Source: [Leptolyngbya] sp. PCC 7376
Lineage (GTDB): Bacteria > Cyanobacteriota > Cyanobacteriia > Cyanobacteriales > MRBY01
Length of the DNA stretch: 64,000 bases
Assembly (NCBI RefSeq): GCF_000316605.1
Contig: NC_019683.1
Span: 1,410,036 to 1,474,035, forward strand
Direction: 5' to 3'
This document shows, in pieces, positions 27,128-36,120 of this stretch (its first letter is position 1; each line of letters opens with the position of its first letter). The notes under the pieces are model-generated. The model saw only the letters and a program-made list of their open reading frames with translations. It was not told the origin of the DNA and did no database searches. A program made the translations under genes and the position numbers.

Positions 27128-27446
27128 GTCATTTATGAATCTATTCCACCTAAGTAAATATAATTAAAGATATTAAAAGCATAAGTTTTCGTAAAATAAA
27201 TCAGTGCAATTGTTTGAGAGCAAAGCTGATTGGAATATGATTTGAGAGAGTTTTTTTAGATAAATCATGACTGGAGATAATTTTCCTAATGTAGCGCTCA
27301 CCGTACTATCTAGTAGCCTTATTTTAAATCGATCGCCCTACTATCTCCAGATCCATCTAGAGCGATAAAGGTTAAAGTTTCGCGTCAAAAAACATGTTCT
27401 AGAATTTACGGATAGAGGGTTCATCATATGAACGAGCCGTAAGCAA
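27128..27446. other. Intergenic region, no gene seen
   Basis: AT-rich stretch of 319 bases between the HEPN-like gene and the TPR-Hsp70-protease gene. I see no open frame with family resemblance and no convincing hairpin with a T-run. It presumably carries the promoter of the large downstream gene. Confidence 0.5.
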
Positions 27447-30400
27447 ATGTCAAAATGGCGCTTGAAAATTGGGAAAGTATTACAGGCTTTATGCAGTCCA
27501 CTGCTCAAGCTTCTCGGCAAGCTAAAAGCATTCGGGAATGTCTATCGCCAATTGGATAGGACTTGCGACAAGCTCCAACGACAACTAGATACCCAACAGA
27601 CACCAGAAAAAATTGGGCAAACCTATACTCAAGCTTTATCGCTGGCCAGAAAATGTAACTGTGATGAACTCACCAAAGTCATTCTCCAATTTGACTCACT
27701 GGTAGCTAAACAAAATGCCCAAGATGGTTTGGTGGTTGGTCAGGCAATTTCATTTCTGATAGATGCACGCCCTCAAACAACCCCATACCTGGAAGCAGCA
27801 TGGCAACTCTCTCAACGATTAGGGAAAAACGCCTCAATACTGGAAGTCCAACAACAAATCTGTCTACAAATCGCGCAAATTGGAGATAGTAATTTGTTGT
27901 TAGGCAGATTGCTTGAACGACGTAATCAAGGCTCTCTCTCCACAACAGCTTTATCACAAATTATCTATCGCTTTCTAGAGAATCATACATTCCAATTTAC
28001 TGATTCATGGAAAGCTTTTTTCAAACCATTTCGGCCAGATGAACTACCACAAATTCATCAGGTTTATGCCGTTCTTGATCGCTATGCCGAAGCCGCGAAA
28101 TTAGCTGAAACGGCTAGAGATTATCACAGTGCGATTGATTACCTTATGCCTCTTCCGGGTCAGGATATTGCCTTACATAACCTGGAATTGGCAAACCGTT
28201 TAGGTGATGAAAGTGAAATTGCTAAAGCACATCACAAAGTAGCAGGAGAGTTCTGGCAAGAAGGAAATTATGCCAAGGCTCTGGAACACTTTCAAAAATC
28301 AAGCGATCGCCAACGTAGCAGCGATTGTCACCAGCAACTTGGCGAATTAGAAGCTGCTATTCGATGCCGTCCTGACATCAGTCCAGAATGGATTCAGGAA
28401 ATTCGCACAACACTAGAAAATCAAGTCAGAGACGAGATTGAGCAACAGGAATTTTTAACAGCTGTTCGCTCCTTAAAATCGATAGAAGAGGCGTGGCAAG
28501 ACAGATCTCAAACAGCTGAGGCCGAACGAATAAAGCATCTTCTATCTGGGGCAGTCAGGGCAGCTCGCTCCGCTTTTGAGCACGAGTTAGACGCATCTGA
28601 TGGACAGACAACAAAAGAGCTTCTAAAACGCTGGAGTCTATTAGAAGAAGCGGCTGGAAATTATCTCGAAGCTGGACAGAAAGCCGAACAAGCTGAAGAC
28701 TATTTTGCGGCTTCTATTCTGTTTGAGAAAGCGAAAGCATTTGGACAGGCATTAGTCGCTTTAAAATCCGCCGAGCCTGAAGCTGTTGATTCTCGGAAAA
28801 AAGCGCAGTTGCTAGAACAAGGTGGTGACTTTTTTATGGCTGCGTCGCTCTATGAAAGCTTGGGTGAAATCGATCAGGCGATCGCCCTTTATGAGAGAGC
28901 AGCGGAATTTTCGCGGGCAGCAGAATTACAACGTCATCAACTCAGCGAAGAGACAGCCCCATTTGATCAACGCTGGCAAGAGTTACTCACTAAAGCTGGT
29001 CAAACAGAGAAACTCGCTGAACTGTGTGCAACCCAAGCCTCCAGGCCAGAACAATCCGCCGAGCAAAAAACACGCTTATGGCGACGAATCAAAAATCTCA
29101 CCGAACAAGGTTTACTGGGAGAAAAGTGGCGAGATTTGATTGTGACGGAACTACCTCTAATTGAGGAAGAAACTCGTCACCGATTTGAGCAGCAAGCTGT
29201 GTCATGGTTGCCAAAAGCAACTCAGCAAGTCATGGCCAATTATACGGACGCGATTGGACTAGATCTGGGCACGAGCAACAGTGTGGTGTGTCTCTTCAAT
29301 AAGCAGCAAGGAAAACCAGAAGTTGTTGAGCGGCAAAGAAAACGACAAATTCCATCGATTTTCGCGATTGACCAGACAGGACGAGAATTAGTGGGTATAC
29401 CTATCCCAGAACTTTTGAGTAAGTCACCCCGTGCCATTATCACGAAAGCTAAACGGGAGATGGGCACGAGTAGAAAATTCCGGGTCGGCGGAAAAGATTA
29501 TCGTCCAGAAGAAATTTCAGCTCGCATTATCAATACCGCTCGTCAGTTTGCCAGGGAATTTCTTCAGCAAAAGATCGCAGCGAAAATCTCAGGCATTGCA
29601 GCTAAAGAAATAGGTTCGATACCGCCGACGGATTGGGTAAATGAATTTTTACGCAAACATCCCCCGAATATTCCCCTAAACAACATCGTGATTACGGTAC
29701 CTGCATACTTTAATGAGGCTCAGAAACAAGCCACAAAAACCGCTGGCATTTTGGCGAATGTTCATGTTTTGAGACTCATTCATGAACCAACAGCGGGTTG
29801 TTTGGCTAAGCGTATCCAAGAAAATAAATCTGAGACCATCCTCGTGGCCGATATGGGCGCAGGAACCTTCGACCTTTCGATCATCCAGGCAGGCGATGGC
29901 TTCTTTGAAGTCCTGGAAATTGAGGGCGATAGTACGCTTGGCAGTACGGATTTAGATGACCTAATCTACTCCTACTTTAATAATCAAATTCAATCTGAAA
30001 CCGGACAAGAAATTCCTCGGAATAGTCAGGCTGCTACTCGTTTACGTCAGGCTTGCGAAGAGCTGAAAATTGAACTATCTTCCCAACCAGAATGGACAAT
30101 CGACCTACCCTATCTGATCGGCGATCGCACGATTCAGTTAGCCTTAACGAGAGAAGAATTAGAGCATCTAGCATCTGACTGGTTAAAACGAATTCAGAGC
30201 ACCTGCAAGAGAATTCAACATCGACCTAACAAAATATTGCTCATTGGCGGTGGTGCCTTAATGCCTGCCGTTCACCGCAGTATTCGAGAGCTCTTTAACC
30301 AAGAACCAAACTCTGCCTACGATCCGTTAACCTTGGTTGCCCGTGGAGCAGCATTGCAGGCCGCATTGCTCATGGGCGATGTGCAGGAAAAAATATTATT

Positions 30401-32108
30401 GGATGCTGTGCCATTCAGTTTAGGTATTAAATGCCAAGAAACATCAGGTGAGTTTAGATTTGATTCGGTCATTGCTAAACACACAACTATTCCAACCTGT
30501 AAAACTAAGCGCTACAGCACGGTTGAAGATGATCAAACGCGAGTTGTAATCGAAATTTTTCAAGGGGAATCATCAGTTCCCGACGAGAACTTCAAGATTG
30601 GCGAATTTATCTTGCGAGGCATCCCCATCGCCAAAGCAAGTGTGCCCCAAATCGATGTGAAATTTGATATCGATGTCAGTTGCTTACTCACTGTGACCGC
30701 CCGCGATGCCTCGACTGGTAATCAACAGAGCATTAGCATTACTGACTCTCACCTATTGACTCCTGCTCAGGCGACGACGCTACAAACTCGATTCCGGCAA
30801 TCACAGCTTTATCAAGAATCTTTGGCTGATCTCGAAACACTTGCAGCAGACCTAAAAGCAATTCTGAATGAAGTAGACAAGGCAAATCTTGCAGACATAT
30901 CTGCGCGTTTTCAAGATCGCATTCAGACCTATGAGCAATATCAAGAGCGCTATTCTCCAACAGTAACGGATAACAATATTCTTCTCAACATCTATGGCGA
31001 TCGCCTCCAATTAGAAGACAAGACCAGACTATTGCTCGATCAATGGGGAACATTGAGCCGGAGTATACAACTTTGGCTAGATCAGTATGACTCAATGGAT
31101 TGGCGGTCTACAGATATTGAGGTTCAAGTACAACATGAACTTGCAACGGGTAAGCAGCTACGACAACGCACTCAAGATACCAAGACAGACATAAATAGAA
31201 TCGTGGCTAATTACCAAAAATGGTTGAATACCCTTGAAAACTTACCCATTAATCCACAGGGCAATCCCGAAGATTTAGCCCAACATTTTTTGCGCCTGCA
31301 ACGTTATCCGGAAGCGCTAACTCAATTTCAACGGCTAACACCACCGCTGCTACCTAATCACATTGAACTGGGTCTAGAACTTTTCGCTCATACTCGCCAA
31401 CGAGATGCTTACTTTGAGTTGCTATCTGAGCACACCGAAACCCTTGGAATTCATCGCCCAGACTTTAAAAATCTAAATCACACTGTCCGAACCCATTCTT
31501 CATCAATCGTTTGGCTGAAAGTGGATATAGACGGTCAAACATTTCATGGGAGTGGTTTCGCCATTGACTCTCAGCACATCGCGACGAACCGCCATGTACT
31601 CATCGATAAAAAAACTGGCAGTTGTGTCCCACCAGAAAAGATAACGGCGATCGCCAAAGAAGAGATTTTAAGTGTGATATCGATTCATGAGCCTAGCTGG
31701 GGAATGGATGATGTCGTCATTTTACGAATCCAATCAAACTCTACGCCGCTAACACCATTACGGCTAGGCTTTTCAGAACTAGTAGAAGTTGGGGAACTCA
31801 TTATGACAATTGGCTTTCCATCGCCTGAAAGCGGAGAATTCACCGAAAATCTCTACTGCAATACGGGATTAGTGAACCGGGTTCGTTCCAGCCAATTTTG
31901 CACTGAACGCATATTAGAAGTCAGTATTCCTTTGCAAGGCGGTATTAGTGGCGCTCCAGTCCTAAATCAAGCGGGTGAAGTCATTGGCTTACTAACCTTC
32001 TGGACAGACCGTCAGCGAACCTCAACTGGTGGGCAAATTTATCATGAGCAATCGTTGTATGCCATTCCAGTTCAGATACTACGCCGTTTATATGGAGAAA
32101 TTAATTGA
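27447..32108 (+). CDS. TPR-like / Hsp70 / trypsin-like protease fusion protein
   Basis: 1553 residues in three parts. (1) 1 to about 590: helical TPR/SEL1-like solenoid (KALEHFQKSSDRQRS, AIALYERAAEFSRAAEL). (2) about 600-1170: complete Hsp70 with phosphate-1 IGLDLGTSNSVV (603-614), PAYFNEAQKQATKTAG, HEPTAGCLAKR, phosphate-2 VADMGAGTFDLSI, adenosine motif LLIGGGALMPA, and a substrate-binding domain starting AVPFSLGIK; about 35 residues (near IPPTDWVNEFLRKH) are inserted in the ATPase. (3) about 1350-1553: S1/Trypsin_2 protease with His1383 (ATNRHV), Asp1421/1422 (GMDDVV) and Ser1501 (GGISGAPV). No signal peptide or membrane helix, so cytosolic. Reasonable inference: the Hsp70 senses or holds clients that the protease then cuts. 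Substrate and trigger are unknown. Confidence 0.88.
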   Translation: MSKWRLKIGKVLQALCSPLLKLLGKLKAFGNVYRQLDRTCDKLQRQLDTQQTPEKIGQTYTQALSLARKCNCDELTKVILQFDSLVAKQNAQDGLVVGQAISFLIDARPQTTPYLEAAWQLSQRLGKNASILEVQQQICLQIAQIGDSNLLLGRLLERRNQGSLSTTALSQIIYRFLENHTFQFTDSWKAFFKPFRPDELPQIHQVYAVLDRYAEAAKLAETARDYHSAIDYLMPLPGQDIALHNLELANRLGDESEIAKAHHKVAGEFWQEGNYAKALEHFQKSSDRQRSSDCHQQLGELEAAIRCRPDISPEWIQEIRTTLENQVRDEIEQQEFLTAVRSLKSIEEAWQDRSQTAEAERIKHLLSGAVRAARSAFEHELDASDGQTTKELLKRWSLLEEAAGNYLEAGQKAEQAEDYFAASILFEKAKAFGQALVALKSAEPEAVDSRKKAQLLEQGGDFFMAASLYESLGEIDQAIALYERAAEFSRAAELQRHQLSEETAPFDQRWQELLTKAGQTEKLAELCATQASRPEQSAEQKTRLWRRIKNLTEQGLLGEKWRDLIVTELPLIEEETRHRFEQQAVSWLPKATQQVMANYTDAIGLDLGTSNSVVCLFNKQQGKPEVVERQRKRQIPSIFAIDQTGRELVGIPIPELLSKSPRAIITKAKREMGTSRKFRVGGKDYRPEEISARIINTARQFAREFLQQKIAAKISGIAAKEIGSIPPTDWVNEFLRKHPPNIPLNNIVITVPAYFNEAQKQATKTAGILANVHVLRLIHEPTAGCLAKRIQENKSETILVADMGAGTFDLSIIQAGDGFFEVLEIEGDSTLGSTDLDDLIYSYFNNQIQSETGQEIPRNSQAATRLRQACEELKIELSSQPEWTIDLPYLIGDRTIQLALTREELEHLASDWLKRIQSTCKRIQHRPNKILLIGGGALMPAVHRSIRELFNQEPNSAYDPLTLVARGAALQAALLMGDVQEKILLDAVPFSLGIKCQETSGEFRFDSVIAKHTTIPTCKTKRYSTVEDDQTRVVIEIFQGESSVPDENFKIGEFILRGIPIAKASVPQIDVKFDIDVSCLLTVTARDASTGNQQSISITDSHLLTPAQATTLQTRFRQSQLYQESLADLETLAADLKAILNEVDKANLADISARFQDRIQTYEQYQERYSPTVTDNNILLNIYGDRLQLEDKTRLLLDQWGTLSRSIQLWLDQYDSMDWRSTDIEVQVQHELATGKQLRQRTQDTKTDINRIVANYQKWLNTLENLPINPQGNPEDLAQHFLRLQRYPEALTQFQRLTPPLLPNHIELGLELFAHTRQRDAYFELLSEHTETLGIHRPDFKNLNHTVRTHSSSIVWLKVDIDGQTFHGSGFAIDSQHIATNRHVLIDKKTGSCVPPEKITAIAKEEILSVISIHEPSWGMDDVVILRIQSNSTPLTPLRLGFSELVEVGELIMTIGFPSPESGEFTENLYCNTGLVNRVRSSQFCTERILEVSIPLQGGISGAPVLNQAGEVIGLLTFWTDRQRTSTGGQIYHEQSLYAIPVQILRRLYGEIN

Positions 32109-32387
32109 AGGTTTGGTAGACAACCGCATCGATGCTCGCCTAACTATTCACAAGCATCACCTTGAGGCGATCGCCTTCGAGAATATTTTCTGATCTGATC
32201 ACATCTATCTCTATAATTTCGACTGCAATGGCTCGGTCAAATCTAAAGACAATATGTAAATCGAGCAATAAACATAATACTTTTAGCGGTTCTCAGACCA
32301 TAAATCCAAACTTACAATAGGATTAGACAATAAGAATCAGAGTGTCTCAAACGCGAATCATCTGACAACAATCACTAAGAAAAATTT

Positions 32388-34103
32388 GTGTCTCTCCCTC
32401 CAAACAATAGAGATGTCGTAGCTGGCTATCTTGATGCGAATCCTGCAATTGCAGGGTTCATAACCTCGCAGGAAACAGATAAGATCGACAAATCACCGCA
32501 AAACTTTCAGTTAGCACGCTACTTTTCGATGACAAGCTTTGTTGTGCTTTTGGTAGCTGCAGGGTTATTAAGCTGGATTTACCAAAGCCGTGCCAAGCAA
32601 GATCTTAAGCAATTTGGAGAAGCAGCAAACGTTGAAATCACAAAGACACTCTATCAAGCGAATGAAGAAGATATTATTACTTTTATTGAAGCCGCCACAT
32701 CCCTTAGCGACACAGAGCTTTTAATAGATCCAGTCTCCCAAAAAATCGCTCAAGATTTAGACTTTTATTTAAATGCTTTAGACATTACTAAAATCAAATT
32801 TTTTGAAGCATCAGGAAGAACTATTTTTTCGACAGATTCGACACAAGTTGGTCAAGACAAAGCAAAATATGAAGGATTTCAAAAAGCAATTAAAGGAGAA
32901 GTTTTTTCTTCTCTAAAAAATCATGATCCTTTATTACATTTAGCAGGATGGAATAATCAAGATAAGGTTCTCCATTCTAGTTATATTCCTCTCTATGCTT
33001 CCCCATCTGGAAATGCAGATAATACGATAATCAATGATCAAGGCAAGATTATCGGTGTCCTTGAGATTTATCGTGATGTCACTCCCCATGCTCAGGCGAT
33101 CGCCCGCTCCCAAGCCAGAATTTCTACCAGTATTGCAGTCAGTTTTATTTTTCTTTATGCTGGTTTATTTTTGATTATTCGTCGTGCTGATAAAATCATT
33201 CAAAACCAACAAGATAAGATTCAAACTGCTCGGGATAATTTCCAAGATCAAGCGGCGCAATTAGAAGAAACTTTAGACGAATTAAATACGACTCAGGCCC
33301 AACTCATCTTACAAGAAAAAATGTTTGGGCTTAGTCAAATGGTTGCAGGGCTTGCCCATGAGCTCAATAATCCAATAGCATTTGTTAGTGGCAATATCAA
33401 CTATGCAGGTGGCTACATCGAAGATCTTTTCGACTTATTAAATCTATACGAAAAGCATGTTTCTGAGCTGCCTCCATCCATCGAAGCGAAACAAGAAGAG
33501 ATGGATTTAGAATTTATCATCGATGATTTACCAAAATGCATGAAATCGATGCGTGAGGGCACAGTCCGCATCCAAAATATTGTTGCCAGTCTCAGGGTTT
33601 TCTCTCGTTTAGGTGAAGCAAAGATTAAACGAGTTAGCTTAAAAGAAAATATCACAAGTATTTGGAATCTGTTAAATTATCGATTGCAATCATTGGGTAT
33701 TGAACTTTCTGAACATTACGGTGATTTACCGAAAGTAGAATGTGATGCAGCAGAAATCAATCAAGTATTTTTTCATCTTCTGAGTAATGCAATTGATGCC
33801 CTAGAAATTTTTGATAATCCAAACAAGTATATCCACATTAGAGGAAAAGTTGTATCAGAAAATATGGTGGAAATTTCTGTGACCAATAACGGCTTACCAC
33901 TCCCAGATCGCATCAAAAAACATATGTTTGATCCATTTTTTACGACGAAAAAAGTAGGAAAAGGAACAGGCATGGGATTAACTGTTTCCTATCAAATCAT
34001 TCAGAATCACGGCGGAACGCTTTCTGTTGAATCAACATCGGAAGAAACAACATTAATCGTTCGGTTACCTATCACTTGGCAAGAAAAAAAGAATAAGCCT
34101 TAA
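32388..34103 (+). CDS. Membrane sensor histidine kinase
   Basis: 571 residues, GTG start at 32388. Two membrane helices (about 44-64 and 244-265) enclose a ~180-residue extracytoplasmic sensor that looks like a single-Cache/PAS-type fold (KIKFFEASGRTIFSTD, KIIGVLEIYRDVT). A coiled coil leads to the H-box AGLAHELNNP (His324), and the ATPase has [19 protein letters not shown] and GTGMGLTVS. No response regulator is adjacent; its end overlaps by four bases the end of moeA on the other strand. Signal unknown. Confidence 0.88.
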   Translation: MSLPPNNRDVVAGYLDANPAIAGFITSQETDKIDKSPQNFQLARYFSMTSFVVLLVAAGLLSWIYQSRAKQDLKQFGEAANVEITKTLYQANEEDIITFIEAATSLSDTELLIDPVSQKIAQDLDFYLNALDITKIKFFEASGRTIFSTDSTQVGQDKAKYEGFQKAIKGEVFSSLKNHDPLLHLAGWNNQDKVLHSSYIPLYASPSGNADNTIINDQGKIIGVLEIYRDVTPHAQAIARSQARISTSIAVSFIFLYAGLFLIIRRADKIIQNQQDKIQTARDNFQDQAAQLEETLDELNTTQAQLILQEKMFGLSQMVAGLAHELNNPIAFVSGNINYAGGYIEDLFDLLNLYEKHVSELPPSIEAKQEEMDLEFIIDDLPKCMKSMREGTVRIQNIVASLRVFSRLGEAKIKRVSLKENITSIWNLLNYRLQSLGIELSEHYGDLPKVECDAAEINQVFFHLLSNAIDALEIFDNPNKYIHIRGKVVSENMVEISVTNNGLPLPDRIKKHMFDPFFTTKKVGKGTGMGLTVSYQIIQNHGGTLSVESTSEETTLIVRLPITWQEKKNKP

Positions 34104-35314
34104 GTCGAAATTTGCATGACCTTGAGGTGATCGCCCTTTTGAATCTCAGTAACACCTAAGGGCACAACGGCTAAAGCATTAGTTTGGGCGAGGTTAATGA
34201 GGTTGGCAGAACTATGGCCACCACTGGGTCGAGTGAAGGAATAACCGGTTTCCGTCATGGTTAGATTCCCCCAGAGATAGGCATCGCGAGTACCTGCCCC
34301 CTTGAGCGTTTGGGGAGAAGTTGCCCAAACAAAAGGAGGCTGCCAATCGCCGTTTTGACCAGACAGTTTTTTAATTGCTGGCTGCACAAATCGCCAACAA
34401 CCCACCAAGGCTGAGACAGGATTACCGGGGATGCCAAAATACAATTTGCCGCCGGGAAATTTTGCGACAGTGAGGGGCTTACCTGGACGAATCGCAACTT
34501 TCCGAATCAGAATTTCGCCACCCAACTTCTCCATTAATTTCTCAACGAAATCATACTCCCCAACGGAAACACCGCCAGTTGACATCACAATATCGGCCTG
34601 AGCTAATGCAGCTTGCATAGTTTCTCGCAACACATTTTTATCATCAGGGACAGTGGGTAAAGGCTTGGCGATCGCCCCAAGAGATTCGGCGAAAGCGCTG
34701 AGGGCATAGCGATTTGAATCGACAATTTGGCCAGGCTGAAGCATTTCATGGGGCGATCGCAACTCATCTCCGGTGGAGAAAATCGCCACAGTGGGACGAC
34801 GAAATACTGGAAATTTTGGGCATTGGCAGGCCGCTAAGACTGCGATATCTGCTGCACCCAAACGCATCCCTTCTTTAAGCAAAGGTTCACCAGCTCGGTA
34901 ATAATCTCCCTGCGATCGCACAAATTTTCCGGGCGCTGGATTTTCAATGATTTTGACAGTATCGTCTTGGCGCTCCGTATTTTCCTGCATCACTACGGTG
35001 TCTGCGCCCGATGGCATCATCGCTCCTGTAAAAATTCTGGCAGCTTGCCCAGACTGCAATGTTTTTTGAGGCGTTTGACCCGCTGGAATCTCTTCAATTA
35101 CCTCGAATTCGACAGGCTCATTCTGTAAATCTGCCGACCGAATCGCGTAGCCATCCATTGCTGAATTATCCCAATGGGGAATATCAAGGTTACCCGTCAC
35201 ATCAGTTGCTAAAATCCGACCATAACCTTGCTCCAGCGTGATTGTCTCAGTCTTGGTCAGCGGGGCGATCGCCTCTAAAATTATTGCCTCAGCCTCATTT
35301 ACTGGAATCATCAT
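34100..35314 (-). CDS. moeA: Molybdopterin molybdenumtransferase MoeA
   Basis: 404-residue MoeA/gephyrin-type enzyme that inserts molybdate into adenylylated molybdopterin to complete the cofactor used by nitrate reductase and others. Domains I-IV are present: WDNSAMDGYAI, GEIPAGQ-like EIPAGQTPQKTLQ, RIFTGAMMPSGADTVV, then the MoCF-binding fold IVMSTGGVSVGEYDFV and FGIPGNPVSALVG. It starts directly at the stop of the upstream membrane-protein gene (TAATG, one shared base), so translation is probably coupled. In cyanobacteria moe genes often sit near nitrate assimilation genes, not seen here. Confidence 0.95.
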   Translation of the reverse strand: MMIPVNEAEAIILEAIAPLTKTETITLEQGYGRILATDVTGNLDIPHWDNSAMDGYAIRSADLQNEPVEFEVIEEIPAGQTPQKTLQSGQAARIFTGAMMPSGADTVVMQENTERQDDTVKIIENPAPGKFVRSQGDYYRAGEPLLKEGMRLGAADIAVLAACQCPKFPVFRRPTVAIFSTGDELRSPHEMLQPGQIVDSNRYALSAFAESLGAIAKPLPTVPDDKNVLRETMQAALAQADIVMSTGGVSVGEYDFVEKLMEKLGGEILIRKVAIRPGKPLTVAKFPGGKLYFGIPGNPVSALVGCWRFVQPAIKKLSGQNGDWQPPFVWATSPQTLKGAGTRDAYLWGNLTMTETGYSFTRPSGGHSSANLINLAQTNALAVVPLGVTEIQKGDHLKVMQIST

Positions 35315-35934
35315 TACACTCCCTCGCCATTACCCTGCTCATTCATATCGTCAATATCGTCCGCTAGCTCGGATCGTTGCGGCGATCGCCCTTCATCGTA
35401 ATACCGTTTCCACTCCGTTGAGCTACGTACCGCTAGCCAAAGTAACATCATCGCGAGGACACCACCCTGTTGTGGCGATCGAAATGCAAACAATACCAGC
35501 ACCACACAGAGAATATCCTCCGTAAAAGACCACCAAATCGGCAATCCCCGTAACCGGAAAAACCAGCCCGTCAAAATCAAGTTAAAGACAAATGCGATCA
35601 ATGCGCCAATTACCCCAATTAACCAGAAGGGCTCGAATTCAACCTCCAAAACCTGTGCCGCCGTCATACTTAAAATCAAGCCAGCCAACGGTGAAAAAAA
35701 CAGCTGTACCACTTGCAGAATGCGTTGCCCTAAAAGCTTCTTTGAGCCGAATAACTCAAACAACGCCCAGATCGCAAAAATACTAATCAACACCTGCGGT
35801 GGCAACCATCTTAGCCACGGCAGATTTTCGAGTAATGGCTCGCTGTATAGCACCAAAATTACCAGTAGAGGTAATGCAATTCTCATCCCTGCTGCGACCG
35901 ATGCTGATAAAACTGCGAGAAAACCAATAATCAT
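35314..35934 (-). CDS. DUF4126-family membrane protein
   Basis: 206 residues, about five or six membrane helices, beginning with SASVAAGMRIALPLLVILV, typical of DUF4126. Other helices include PLAGLILSMTAAQVL and WLIGVIGALIAFVFNLIL. The acidic C-terminus (SELADDIDDMNEQGNGEG) is cytoplasmic or disordered. Function is unknown. It shares one base with the start of moeA, so it is the first gene of a two-gene unit, which suggests but does not prove a link to molybdenum metabolism. Confidence 0.78.
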   Translation of the reverse strand: MIIGFLAVLSASVAAGMRIALPLLVILVLYSEPLLENLPWLRWLPPQVLISIFAIWALFELFGSKKLLGQRILQVVQLFFSPLAGLILSMTAAQVLEVEFEPFWLIGVIGALIAFVFNLILTGWFFRLRGLPIWWSFTEDILCVVLVLFAFRSPQQGGVLAMMLLWLAVRSSTEWKRYYDEGRSPQRSELADDIDDMNEQGNGEGV

Positions 35935-36053
35935 AAAAAGCCGTTACAGATAGCACACTCCAAATCCTGACGAGTCGATGCATTGAGTGTATCGTTTTGT
36001 TTCTGCAATGACTGTCATTCTCCTATTTAGTTCCGATATCACACCCAGCGAAT

Positions 36054-36067
36054 GTAACGGTTGCTAC
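36054..36067 (+). promoter_or_regulatory. NtcA-type box upstream of gdhA
   Basis: The sequence GTA-ACGGTTGC-TAC fits the NtcA consensus GTA-N8-TAC exactly. A -10-like hexamer TTAAAT starts 20 bases later (36087) and gdhA begins 53 bases after the box. NtcA is the cyanobacterial nitrogen-control activator responding to 2-oxoglutarate. The motif occurs by chance about once per 4 kb, so position next to a nitrogen gene is the main support. Confidence 0.5.
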
Positions 36068-36120
36068 AGTTTAGGTAGGAGCGTCATTAAATCAATGTAG
36101 CGAATGAGGGGATAGAACCT

